Shown here one piece after another: positions 7,037-15,328 of a stretch of DNA of 64,000 nt. The stretch comes from Zunongwangia mangrovi (GTDB taxonomy: Bacteria > Bacteroidota > Bacteroidia > Flavobacteriales > Flavobacteriaceae): positions 186,001-250,000 of the forward strand of contig NZ_FOKV01000001.1 in NCBI RefSeq assembly GCF_900112105.1. Direction: 5' to 3'. A program made the position numbers and the translations under genes. The first letter of the stretch is position 1. Each line of letters begins with the position of its first letter. The notes beneath the pieces were generated by a model, which did no database searches, was not told the origin of the DNA, and saw only the letters and a list, made by a program, of their open reading frames with translations.

Positions 7037-10000
7037 ATGACAGAATTCAACTTTAAAAAGTGGAACATCATCATCGGTTGGGTGATTTTTGCCGTTGCGC
7101 TTTTTACTTATAGTTCGACCTTAGAACCTACTGCTAGTTTTTGGGATGCAGGAGAATATATTGCAACATCCTCTAATTTAGAAGTAGGACATCCACCGGG
7201 AGCTCCTCTTTATCAAATGCTGGGTGCATTCTTTTCAACTTTTGCCCCAGATAATTCCAACATCGCTTTAATGGTAAACTTTATGTCTGGTCTTGCCAGT
7301 GCATTTGCTATTTTATTTATGTTTTGGTCGATATCACTTTTAATAAGAAGGGTTTCTGGCCCGGCTGAAAGTCTAAGTTTTTCAGGCAAACTTGCTGTTT
7401 TAGGAAGTGCAGCTGTTGGATCTTTAGCCTTTACCTTTACAGATAGTTTTTGGTTTAGTGCTGTAGAAGCCGAAGTTTACGCTGCAGCGGCCTGTCTAAT
7501 GTCCATTATGTTCTATCTTGGATTGCTTTGGGAGCGCGATATGTTCGAAGCCCGTGGAAACAAATGGCTTATATTAATCTCACTTGTTACAGGACTTACC
7601 TTCGGGATTCACTTTATGGGATTACTTACCATTCCGGCGATTGGTTTCCTTTATTTCTTCAAAAACTATCCAAAAGTTACTATTAAAAATTTTATCGTTG
7701 CTAATATTGTAGTGGTAGCCGTATTATTATTTATCTTCAAACTACTACTACCTTATACACTTACATTCTTCTCGGCTTCAGAGGTTTTCTTCACTAACTC
7801 GTTAGGGATGCCTTTTAATACGGGAACCATCGTTGCATTTTTGGCAGTTATCGCTATTTTTTACCTCGGAATTAATTGGAGTATCAAAAACAAGAAAACT
7901 GAAGTTAACACCTTATTACACTGCATACTTTTCATACTAATTGGTTTCTCGTGTTGGATCATGCTCCCTATTCGATCTAATGCACCTACGGTAATTAATG
8001 AGAATAGTCCTGATAACGCAAGAGAATTATTAGCGTATTATAACCGGGAACAATATGGTGAAACACATCTATTCTTTGGGCCACAGTGGTCTGAAATGTA
8101 TTCTGGGCTAGATGAAGAAAATCCTTATAACGATAAAAAACCAAAGTACGAGAAAGACGAAGAACTTGGTAAATATGTAATTGTAAACGACTGGAAAAAT
8201 ACAAAGCAAAATTTAGATGATGCTCACAAAACTTTCTTACCAAGAATGTGGAGCACAGAGCATGCTTCTAATTATATGGATCTTACGGGACCGCTTCAAT
8301 TTACTGTTAAGCAAGAATATCAAGGCGAAGAACGCCTGATGCAAGCCATCTCTCAATTTAAACAACGCTACTCTGCCGGCGAGCTCGATAATGCAGATTA
8401 CCATAAATTCCTTCAGCAGTTTAGCGAATATATTGATGTTGAAAAACCATCTTCTTCAGCCAACTTCTCCTATCTATTAGAATATCAGATCGGTTATATG
8501 TACTGGCGTTATTTTATGTGGAATTTTGTTGGTCGCCAGGATGATATTCAGGGAAAATATACAGATCTTCATGGTAACTGGTTAAGCGGTATCAAACCAA
8601 TAGACGAATGGCATCTTGGTCCACAAGATAATTTACCAGACGATGTAAAGAACAATCCCGCTAGAAACACGTATTATTTCTTACCATTCATCTTAGGATT
8701 TATTGGCTTCTTTTTTCATCTAAACCGAGACAAAAAGAACTTTTGGGTACTTTTAGTGTTCTTCCTTTTTACAGGAATAGCCCTAAAAATTTACCTAAAC
8801 GAAAGACCTTTTGAACCACGTGAAAGAGACTACGCTCTAGTAGGTTCTTTTTATGTATTCGCGATGTGGATAGGATTTGGAGTGTATGCCATTTATGACA
8901 AACTAAAAGGCTATATATCTCCAAAACTAGCAGCACCAATCGTTATTGTAGCATCCCTAATTGTTCCGGGAATTATGGCGGCAGAAAACTGGGACGATCA
9001 TGACCGTTCAGATAAATATTCAGCTTTAGCGATGGCGAAGATGTATCTGGACTCTGTCGACGAAAACGGAATCATATTCACCATTGGTGACAACGATACC
9101 TTTGCGTTATGGTATGCGCAACAAATCGAGCGCTACCGTATGGATGTTCGTATTGTAAACACCAGTTTATTTGCAACAGATTGGTATATCGACCAGATGA
9201 AACGGAAGGCATTTGACAGTGATCCTATACCTTCGCAATTAGATCATGATTTTTACACCGGTAAAAATGATATTGTCGTAGGCCGAGCAATTACACAGGA
9301 TACCTTAAATATCAAACAATGGATGAATTATATTGAAAGTGACGATCCAAGAACAAAATTAGAATATTCTGAAGATGAAACTTTCAATACCTATCCTTCG
9401 AAACACGTTAGAATTCCGGTAGACAAACAAACCATTTTAGATAACGGAATTGTAGATCCTAGCGAAGCAGATCAAATTGTAGATCATATCGATATAGAAA
9501 TTGGCTCTAATCTTATCTATAAAAACCGATTATTAATGCTGGACATTATCGCTAACAATAACTGGGAGCGCCCAATTTATTTTACCGGCGGTAGCTACGG
9601 CGATGATGATTATTTATGGATGAAAGATTACCTGCAATTAGAAGGTGTAGCATATAAACTAGTCCCCATAAAAACACCGGTTAACCCAAGAAACCCATTC
9701 GATATGGGAAGGGTGAATACCGATAAAATGTACAATATCGTAAAGAATTGGGATTGGGGCAATATGGGTGACCCAGAGATCTATCACGATCCAGAAACTC
9801 GTAAAAATTCGATAACTTATAGAAGTAATCTTGCTCGATTGGTAGAAAATCTTTTAAATGAAAATGATACTGAACGCGCCAAGGAGATCCTCGATCTTGG
9901 AATGGAAAACATGCCAACAGATCATTATGGATATTACACACTTCTAGAACCATTTATTGATGGTTACTATAAAGTTGGCGAAGATGAAAAAGCACGAGAA

Positions 10001-10342
10001 CTATGGAATAAAGTAGCCGAAAAATACCAGCAGAACCTGGATTGGTATAGCGGTTGGGATTTCCAGAGACAACGCCGTTATGCTGAAGAGATCTTTACTG
10101 ATGTTGAACGTTACCGCGGTATTGTAGATATCCTGGTTAGAAACCAGGACGAAGAGATCGTTAAAGAAAAAGCAGACGAGTTTAATAATTACCTGAAAAA
10201 ATTCCAGCATTTCTATTCTGAAGAAGAAGGAATTGAACCTGAAGTTTCTCCTGAAGAACAATTGCGACAACAGCAATTAGAGCAGGAACTTAACCAGGGA
10301 CAAGCTGCACAGGATTCTCTTACACTCGATGCTGCACAATAA
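7037..10342 (+). CDS. DUF2723 membrane glycosyltransferase (GT-C fold, protein O-mannosyltransferase-like)
   Basis: A 1101-residue integral membrane protein. The N-terminal DUF2723 domain starts with a helix at about residues 11-25 and then the loop motif FWDAGEYIA (D37, E40) and GHPPGAP (52-57), the acidic pair expected for GT-C enzymes using lipid-linked sugars. Ten or more helices follow in the first 660 residues. The soluble C-terminal half contains the conserved FTIGDNDTFALWYAQQ segment and a TPR-like helical end, finishing in an acidic Gln-rich tail. The family is a Bacteroidota speciality, related to protein O-mannosyltransferases and placed by CAZy, as I recall, in GT117. A protein-glycosylation role is known of the family only in part, and is inference here. 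A 17-bp hairpin follows the stop. Confidence 0.85.
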   Translation: MTEFNFKKWNIIIGWVIFAVALFTYSSTLEPTASFWDAGEYIATSSNLEVGHPPGAPLYQMLGAFFSTFAPDNSNIALMVNFMSGLASAFAILFMFWSISLLIRRVSGPAESLSFSGKLAVLGSAAVGSLAFTFTDSFWFSAVEAEVYAAAACLMSIMFYLGLLWERDMFEARGNKWLILISLVTGLTFGIHFMGLLTIPAIGFLYFFKNYPKVTIKNFIVANIVVVAVLLFIFKLLLPYTLTFFSASEVFFTNSLGMPFNTGTIVAFLAVIAIFYLGINWSIKNKKTEVNTLLHCILFILIGFSCWIMLPIRSNAPTVINENSPDNARELLAYYNREQYGETHLFFGPQWSEMYSGLDEENPYNDKKPKYEKDEELGKYVIVNDWKNTKQNLDDAHKTFLPRMWSTEHASNYMDLTGPLQFTVKQEYQGEERLMQAISQFKQRYSAGELDNADYHKFLQQFSEYIDVEKPSSSANFSYLLEYQIGYMYWRYFMWNFVGRQDDIQGKYTDLHGNWLSGIKPIDEWHLGPQDNLPDDVKNNPARNTYYFLPFILGFIGFFFHLNRDKKNFWVLLVFFLFTGIALKIYLNERPFEPRERDYALVGSFYVFAMWIGFGVYAIYDKLKGYISPKLAAPIVIVASLIVPGIMAAENWDDHDRSDKYSALAMAKMYLDSVDENGIIFTIGDNDTFALWYAQQIERYRMDVRIVNTSLFATDWYIDQMKRKAFDSDPIPSQLDHDFYTGKNDIVVGRAITQDTLNIKQWMNYIESDDPRTKLEYSEDETFNTYPSKHVRIPVDKQTILDNGIVDPSEADQIVDHIDIEIGSNLIYKNRLLMLDIIANNNWERPIYFTGGSYGDDDYLWMKDYLQLEGVAYKLVPIKTPVNPRNPFDMGRVNTDKMYNIVKNWDWGNMGDPEIYHDPETRKNSITYRSNLARLVENLLNENDTERAKEILDLGMENMPTDHYGYYTLLEPFIDGYYKVGEDEKARELWNKVAEKYQQNLDWYSGWDFQRQRRYAEEIFTDVERYRGIVDILVRNQDEEIVKEKADEFNNYLKKFQHFYSEEEGIEPEVSPEEQLRQQQLEQELNQGQAAQDSLTLDAAQ

Positions 10343-10349
10343 ATAATCT

Positions 10350-10384
10350 GGTCTTAAAATATCGAAATTCGATATTTTAAGACC
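10350..10384 (+). terminator. 17-bp perfect hairpin between DUF2723 and deacetylase genes
   Basis: Arms GGTCTTAAAATATCGAA and TTCGATATTTTAAGACC pair perfectly around a single A, followed by TTATTTTT. It looks like a terminator or a strong RNA-stabilising hairpin. The next gene starts only 9 bases after it, leaving no room for a separate promoter. Confidence 0.75.
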
Positions 10385-10392
10385 TTATTTTT

Positions 10393-11040
10393 ATGAATCG
10401 ACTTATCCTTAAATATCCTTGGATTCTAAAAAAGCTTTATCCAAAAAGACTTTCAAGAATTACTGCGGAAAAAACCCTTTTTTTAACTTTTGACGATGGA
10501 CCAATCCCTGAAATAACACCCTGGGTTTTAGGTCTACTTGAAAAACACTCGGCCAAAGCCACTTTCTTTTGTATTGGCGATAATGTGAGAAAACATCCTG
10601 AAGTTTTTGAGCAAATAAAAGCTAAAGGTCATGCTTTTGGAAACCATACCTTCAATCATTTGGATGGTTGGAAAACTAAAACTTCAGATTATATTGAAAA
10701 TTTCAAAAAAGCGGAAGAAATCATCGAATCTCAGCTTCAGCAAAAATTAACTTCCGAAGAAAAATTATTTAGACCTCCCTACGGAAAGATCAAAAATAAA
10801 CAAGCGGCTAAAATCGCTAATCTTGGGTATAAAATTGTAATGTGGGATGTAATTACGGGGGATTACGACAAAAACTATGATGCTGAAGAATGCTTAAAAA
10901 ACACCCGAAACCTAATAAGATCGGGTAGCATTATTGTTTTTCATGATAGCCTTAAAGCTGAAAAGAACTTAAAGTACGTTCTCCCTAAATTATTAGAAGA
11001 ATACACCGAAAAAGGATGGAAATTTGAGTCGTTATTCTAA
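10393..11040 (+). CDS. polysaccharide deacetylase (NodB homology domain)
   Basis: A 215-residue carbohydrate esterase family 4 protein. Motif 1 TFDDGP is at residues 32-37, motif 2 HTFNH at 85-89 (the metal-binding histidines), motif 3 RPPYG at 127-131 and the WDV/GDYD segment near 150. Enzymes of this family remove acetyl groups from peptidoglycan, chitin-like or poly-N-acetylglucosamine chains. There is no clear signal peptide, only a basic hydrophobic N-terminus (LILKYPWILKKLYPK) that may peripherally bind membrane. Expression probably depends on read-through of the hairpin at 10350-10384. It overlaps the next gene tail to tail by 4 bp. Confidence 0.9.
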   Translation: MNRLILKYPWILKKLYPKRLSRITAEKTLFLTFDDGPIPEITPWVLGLLEKHSAKATFFCIGDNVRKHPEVFEQIKAKGHAFGNHTFNHLDGWKTKTSDYIENFKKAEEIIESQLQQKLTSEEKLFRPPYGKIKNKQAAKIANLGYKIVMWDVITGDYDKNYDAEECLKNTRNLIRSGSIIVFHDSLKAEKNLKYVLPKLLEEYTEKGWKFESLF

Positions 11041-11333
11041 GAATATTGTTCTAAAATCGCAATGATCGATTCAGCATTTTGCTCTCCGCTTTTACGCCAC
11101 AACATTTCTCCCTTTTTATAGATCATAAGTGTTGGTAAACCTTTTACACGTAAGGCTTCTGCTAATTGCGTGTTCTTATCGACATCGATCTTTATCACTT
11201 TTGCTTTATCACCAATAGCCGAAGCTACATCCCTTAATACCGGATGCATTTTTACTGAAGCTTCATTCCATTCGGTATAAAAATCGATAAGCACCGGTAC
11301 ATTTAAACCTACTAATTCTCCAAATTTTGACAT
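11037..11333 (-). CDS. thioredoxin-fold protein lacking the active-site cysteines
   Basis: A 98-residue thioredoxin-fold protein if started at MSKFGELVGL, which fits the fold; an in-frame ATG 14 codons upstream would add a charged, non-homologous extension. The fold markers are present: the VLIDFYTEW strand, VIKIDVDKN, and the cis-proline region KGLPTLMIY. The usual WCGPC is replaced by W22-NEAS, so the protein has no cysteines there and cannot do dithiol chemistry. It must act in binding or scaffolding. It stands alone between the deacetylase and the phosphoesterase. Confidence 0.8.
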   Translation of the reverse strand: MSKFGELVGLNVPVLIDFYTEWNEASVKMHPVLRDVASAIGDKAKVIKIDVDKNTQLAEALRVKGLPTLMIYKKGEMLWRKSGEQNAESIIAILEQYS

Positions 11334-11480
11334 AAAATTGAACTTTACTCGATATTCGAGGTTTTTTGATTTCAATTGCTCTTTTAAAAAATTAAAATCA
11401 GATCTATTAAAATTCGTGATTAAAAATGCATGTTATTGCAAACCAAAAGGCTTACAATCAAATATAGCAATAAATTGTCA

Positions 11481-12695
11481 CTAAGCTGGCGCAGTCCCCT
11501 TTCGCAATTCTATTACACTAATTTCTGGCCAAATCCCTACTCTTCCAGGAAAAGCCAAATATCCAAAACCTCTATTTACGTTTATATATCTGTTATTTTC
11601 TTTATAAATCCCTGCCCAGTTTTTATAACGGTATTTCGCCGGACTCCACTTTAGGAAACCCGGAATTTCTATTCCAAATTGCATACCGTGTGTATGTCCA
11701 CTAAGCGTTAAATGATAAAATTTATTGTTCTGCTTTACTTTTTCCTGCCAATGTGAAGGATCATGACTTAGAAGGATCTTAAAGTCTTTATCATCTACAT
11801 TTTTACCGGCAAGATCAAGATCACCTGCTTTTTTAAAGTGACCACCTCCCCAGTTTTCAACACCGACAATGGCGATTTTTTCACCATTTTTTTCAAGATA
11901 GCGATGTTCATTAAGTAAGAGATCCCAACCCATTTCAGCATGTGTAGCTTTTAGATCGTCAAGGTTTTGCTTTTTATCTTCAGAACTTTCCCAATTTACA
12001 TAATCACCATAATCGTGATTTCCTAATATAGAAAAGACTCCATCTTTAGCTTTTACCGTACTAAAAAGGGATTTCCATTCCTGCATTTCCGTAGCCTTAT
12101 TATTTACAAGATCCCCGGTAAAAAAGATCACATCGGTATCCTGATCTTTTAGAAGATTTACCCCATAAGCTACTTTTTCGTGATTATCGAAACTTCCGCT
12201 ATGCACATCGCTAATTTGCGCGATTCGATAACCATCAAATGCATCAGGCAGATCATCAAAATACAGCGTGTAATTTAAAACTCTAAAATCATATTTTCCT
12301 TTAAACATCCCATATAAAACCGAAATAAAAGGAATTGCCGCTAAACCAAGCGCAATCTGACTCACAAACTTTCGCCTTCCCGGCGCTTTATACCCAGAAC
12401 CCCCAATTGCTTTAGAAATTCCTACAAAAAAGCGAACGATATCTTCCCCAAACATAAAAATGACAAGAACAAGCTTAGCCAATAAAAAGGCCAAAACAAT
12501 ACCGAAAGCAAAGCCAATCGCACTAAAAAATCCGCCACCTGCACTCTGCCACTGGTAAACAAAATTCCCAATTACCAATAGCGTTACCAGAAAATATAAC
12601 GCACCAACCCACCAGGATCTATTAAGACTTCTTAGAGCTTGATAAGCGTAAATATCGATAAGTAAATAGAAGGCGATAAACAGCAGCCAACGCAT
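11481..12695 (-). CDS. membrane-anchored metallophosphoesterase
   Basis: A 404-residue protein. Three or four membrane helices lie in the first 90 residues and another hydrophobic stretch near 110-130 (FVSQIALGLAAIPFISVLYG). Then comes a calcineurin-like phosphoesterase domain with the full set of two-metal motifs: DVHSG near 165, GDLVNN near 195, GNHDYG near 225, LLSHDP near 315 and SGHTHG near 335. This is the YkuE/UDP-2,3-diacylglucosamine-hydrolase-like branch. The substrate is not known. The phosphoesterase domain should face the periplasm given the even number of helices, but topology is not certain. Confidence 0.88.
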   Translation of the reverse strand: MRWLLFIAFYLLIDIYAYQALRSLNRSWWVGALYFLVTLLVIGNFVYQWQSAGGGFFSAIGFAFGIVLAFLLAKLVLVIFMFGEDIVRFFVGISKAIGGSGYKAPGRRKFVSQIALGLAAIPFISVLYGMFKGKYDFRVLNYTLYFDDLPDAFDGYRIAQISDVHSGSFDNHEKVAYGVNLLKDQDTDVIFFTGDLVNNKATEMQEWKSLFSTVKAKDGVFSILGNHDYGDYVNWESSEDKKQNLDDLKATHAEMGWDLLLNEHRYLEKNGEKIAIVGVENWGGGHFKKAGDLDLAGKNVDDKDFKILLSHDPSHWQEKVKQNNKFYHLTLSGHTHGMQFGIEIPGFLKWSPAKYRYKNWAGIYKENNRYINVNRGFGYLAFPGRVGIWPEISVIELRKGTAPA

Positions 12696-12897
12696 AGAAA
12701 AGTATTTTATTTAGCGAAGGTACTTTTAATCAAATCTTTAATCGATATTTTTAAAAGTAATTTAACGTAATAATGCCTATAAACACTAGCTTCAACATTA
12801 AAAGATCCTAAAATTAACAAGCATAAAATTGCGAGTTTACGCTGTAAAGTCTACCTTTCCGACAAATTTCTCAGCTAAAACCTTATAGCTACGCAGT

Positions 12898-13872
12898 ATG
12901 AAACGTAGAAACTTTATAAAAAAAGCAGGAATAACAGGGGCTGTACTAGGAACCACACCTTCTATTTTTGCTCAGGATTTTTCGCCAAATTCAAACACGA
13001 AAAAATCTACTCTTCCCATAGCCATTGCTACCTGGAATTTTCATGAAGCCACAAAAAAAGCAGGAAGTCTTTTAGACAAAGGAACTTCTGCCCTAGATGC
13101 GGTTGAACAAGGGGTAATGGTCGAAGAAGCAAACTTAAAAAATACCACCGTTGGAAATGGTGGCGCACCAGATCGTGATGGAAATGTAACTTTAGACGCC
13201 TGTATTATGTCTCCTAACGGAAACGCAGGTTCTGTAGTTTACCTTAAAAACATCGAGCACCCTGTTTCTGTAGCAAGGAAAGTAATGGAGGACACACCAC
13301 ACGTAATGCTTGCCGGTGAAGGTGCTTTACAATTTGCTATTCAGAATGGCTTCAAAAAACAAAATCTACTAACTGAAGATTCTGAAAAAGCCTGGAAAGA
13401 ATGGCTTAAAGAAAAAGAATACAAACCAATTATCAATATCGAAAATCACGATACCATAGGTATGCTTTGTATCGATAAGGATGGGGATATCGCAGGAGCT
13501 TGCACAACATCTGGCCTTGCCTATAAAATGAATGGCCGTGTTGGTGATTCGCCAATTATAGGATCTGGATTATATGTGGATAACGAAGTTGGAGGTGCAG
13601 CAGCAACCGGAATGGGAGAAGCCATCATGAAAAGTGTTGGCAGCTTTTTAGTGGTAGAACTTATGCGAAACGGTAGATCTCCGCAGGAAGCCTGTAAAGA
13701 AGCTATCGAAAGGATCGTAAAGAAGAACGATAATCACAATGACTTTCAAGCTTGTTTTATCGCCATCAATAAAGATGGAGAAGTTGGCGGATACAGTATT
13801 CACGACGGATTCTCGTATGCAAAATACCAAGACAGCGAAAACGAAAATGTAAAATGTAAAAGTTACCTGTAG
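12898..13872 (+). CDS. N4-(beta-N-acetylglucosaminyl)-L-asparaginase (Ntn hydrolase)
   Basis: A 324-residue exported Ntn-hydrolase. The N-terminus MKRRNFIKKAGITGAVLG is a twin-arginine-like signal ending near AQD (residues 26-27). The precursor cleaves itself before the catalytic Thr: NHDTIGML places the scissile bond between D185 and T186. Substrate-binding GRVGDSPIIGSG and GAAATGMGE follow, as in glycosylasparaginase, the enzyme that splits the sugar-asparagine link left after N-glycoprotein breakdown. An MFS sugar transporter gene follows 18 bp later, consistent with uptake of released sugar. The closest alternative, isoaspartyl peptidase, is less likely given the WNF...G segment and the NH-DTIG nucleophile context. 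Confidence 0.85.
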   Translation: MKRRNFIKKAGITGAVLGTTPSIFAQDFSPNSNTKKSTLPIAIATWNFHEATKKAGSLLDKGTSALDAVEQGVMVEEANLKNTTVGNGGAPDRDGNVTLDACIMSPNGNAGSVVYLKNIEHPVSVARKVMEDTPHVMLAGEGALQFAIQNGFKKQNLLTEDSEKAWKEWLKEKEYKPIINIENHDTIGMLCIDKDGDIAGACTTSGLAYKMNGRVGDSPIIGSGLYVDNEVGGAAATGMGEAIMKSVGSFLVVELMRNGRSPQEACKEAIERIVKKNDNHNDFQACFIAINKDGEVGGYSIHDGFSYAKYQDSENENVKCKSYL

Positions 13873-13890
13873 TAAACAGGTCTAATATTT

Positions 13891-15213
13891 ATGAACACAG
13901 AAAACAATACGAATAAATCTTACCGCACCGCATTTCTATTTTTAACAATTCTGTTTTTTTTATGGGGATTTATTACGGTACTTGTAGATTCACTTATTCC
14001 ACGATTAAAGGAAGTATTTACACTTAGTTATTTTCAGGCAGGAATGGTTCAGTTTGCCTTTTTTGGGGCATTCTTTTTACTATCGATCCCGGCAGGATAT
14101 ATTCTATCCAAAATTGGATACAAAAAAGGTATAATCTTAGGACTTAGTACCATGGCAGCTGGCTGTTTATTATTCTGGCCAGCGGCATCATATAGAGTGT
14201 TTTGGATCTTTATGTTAGGCTATTTTGTATTAGCAGGCGGGATCACTATTCTTCAGGTTGCAGCAAATCCATATGTTACTATATTAGGACCAGAGCGATC
14301 TGCTTCGAGTAGACTTAATCTTTCACAAGCATTTAATTCATTAGGAACTGCTATCGCTCCTGCAATAGGTGCTTTATTTATTCTGAAAGATAAGGTAATG
14401 ACCACTGCAGAAATCGATGCATTAAGCGAAGCGCAACAAAAAGCTTATTATATTGCTGAAGCCGGTGCGGTACAAAAACCTTTCGTAGGTATTGCAATTT
14501 TTATCGCAGTAATAGCTTTGGTTTTCGCATTTGTAAATCTTCCAAAGGTTGGCGACACAGCAGCTTCGAATGACTACGGAAGGGTTCTTAAAAACAAGAA
14601 CCTGATGTTAGGAGCGATTGGATTGTTCTTTTACGTTGGTGCTGAAGTTGCATTAGGAAGTTACATGGTAAACTACTTCCTAACTTTAGAACTTTCAGAA
14701 ATAATAAAAACAACACCATATTTACGCAATATCGCCCAATGGATCTTAGATACTGGCTTAGAGAATGCAAGTAGCATGGCCATAGTTGGTGTATTTGTAA
14801 CATTTTACTGGACAGGTGCTATGATTGGTAGATTTATAGGTTCTTATTTAACCAAAATCTTCAACCCGGCAGTTGTTTTATGTGCTTTTGCTGCATTCGC
14901 CATTATTATGGTTAATATTTCCAATCTTTCTGTTGGTGTGATCGCAATGTGGACGATCATTGCGGTTGGATTATTTAACTCTATCATGTTCCCAACAATC
15001 TTCAGTTTAGCTTTAGATGGCCTGGGAGACGATAAACCACAAGGATCTGGTATTTTATGTACAATGATCGTTGGTGGAGCTGTTCTACCTCCTTCTTTTG
15101 GATTTTTAACCGATAGATTTGGGTTTAGCGTAGCCTTTGTTTTAGTAATGCTTGCTTACGCTTACATTTTCTTTTATGGCTTTATAAACCGAAAAAGACA
15201 GGTGGAAATTTAA
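13891..15213 (+). CDS. sugar:H+ symporter of the fucose/glucose-galactose MFS family
   Basis: A 440-residue inner-membrane transporter with twelve predicted helices. It begins with a short polar N-terminus, then FLFLTILFFLWGFITVLVDSLIPRLKEVF, the hallmark of the FucP/GluP family, and contains QVAANPYV and the ...ERSASSRLNLSQAFNSLG region typical of the glucose/galactose branch. It probably brings a free hexose or amino sugar across the inner membrane. It is cotranscribed with the glycosylasparaginase gene (18-bp gap), which suggests N-acetylglucosamine-type substrates; this is inference. A terminator follows at 15238. Confidence 0.87.
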   Translation: MNTENNTNKSYRTAFLFLTILFFLWGFITVLVDSLIPRLKEVFTLSYFQAGMVQFAFFGAFFLLSIPAGYILSKIGYKKGIILGLSTMAAGCLLFWPAASYRVFWIFMLGYFVLAGGITILQVAANPYVTILGPERSASSRLNLSQAFNSLGTAIAPAIGALFILKDKVMTTAEIDALSEAQQKAYYIAEAGAVQKPFVGIAIFIAVIALVFAFVNLPKVGDTAASNDYGRVLKNKNLMLGAIGLFFYVGAEVALGSYMVNYFLTLELSEIIKTTPYLRNIAQWILDTGLENASSMAIVGVFVTFYWTGAMIGRFIGSYLTKIFNPAVVLCAFAAFAIIMVNISNLSVGVIAMWTIIAVGLFNSIMFPTIFSLALDGLGDDKPQGSGILCTMIVGGAVLPPSFGFLTDRFGFSVAFVLVMLAYAYIFFYGFINRKRQVEI

Positions 15214-15237
15214 ATCAATTAAGATCAATATTCTATA

Positions 15238-15266
15238 TAAAAACCGTTCATTTTTATGGGCGGTTT
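15238..15266 (+). terminator. terminator after the MFS transporter gene
   Basis: AAAAACCGTTC and GGGCGGTTTTT pair with two G-U pairs around a T-rich loop and run into CTTTTTG. It ends the asparaginase-transporter unit. A possible polA -7 element, TAGTTTTG, lies at 15292-15299. Confidence 0.75.
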
Positions 15267-15328
15267 TTCTTTTTGTATAACATTATCTTCGTAGTTTTGG
15301 AAAGATACAGACAAATCATCCAATAAAT

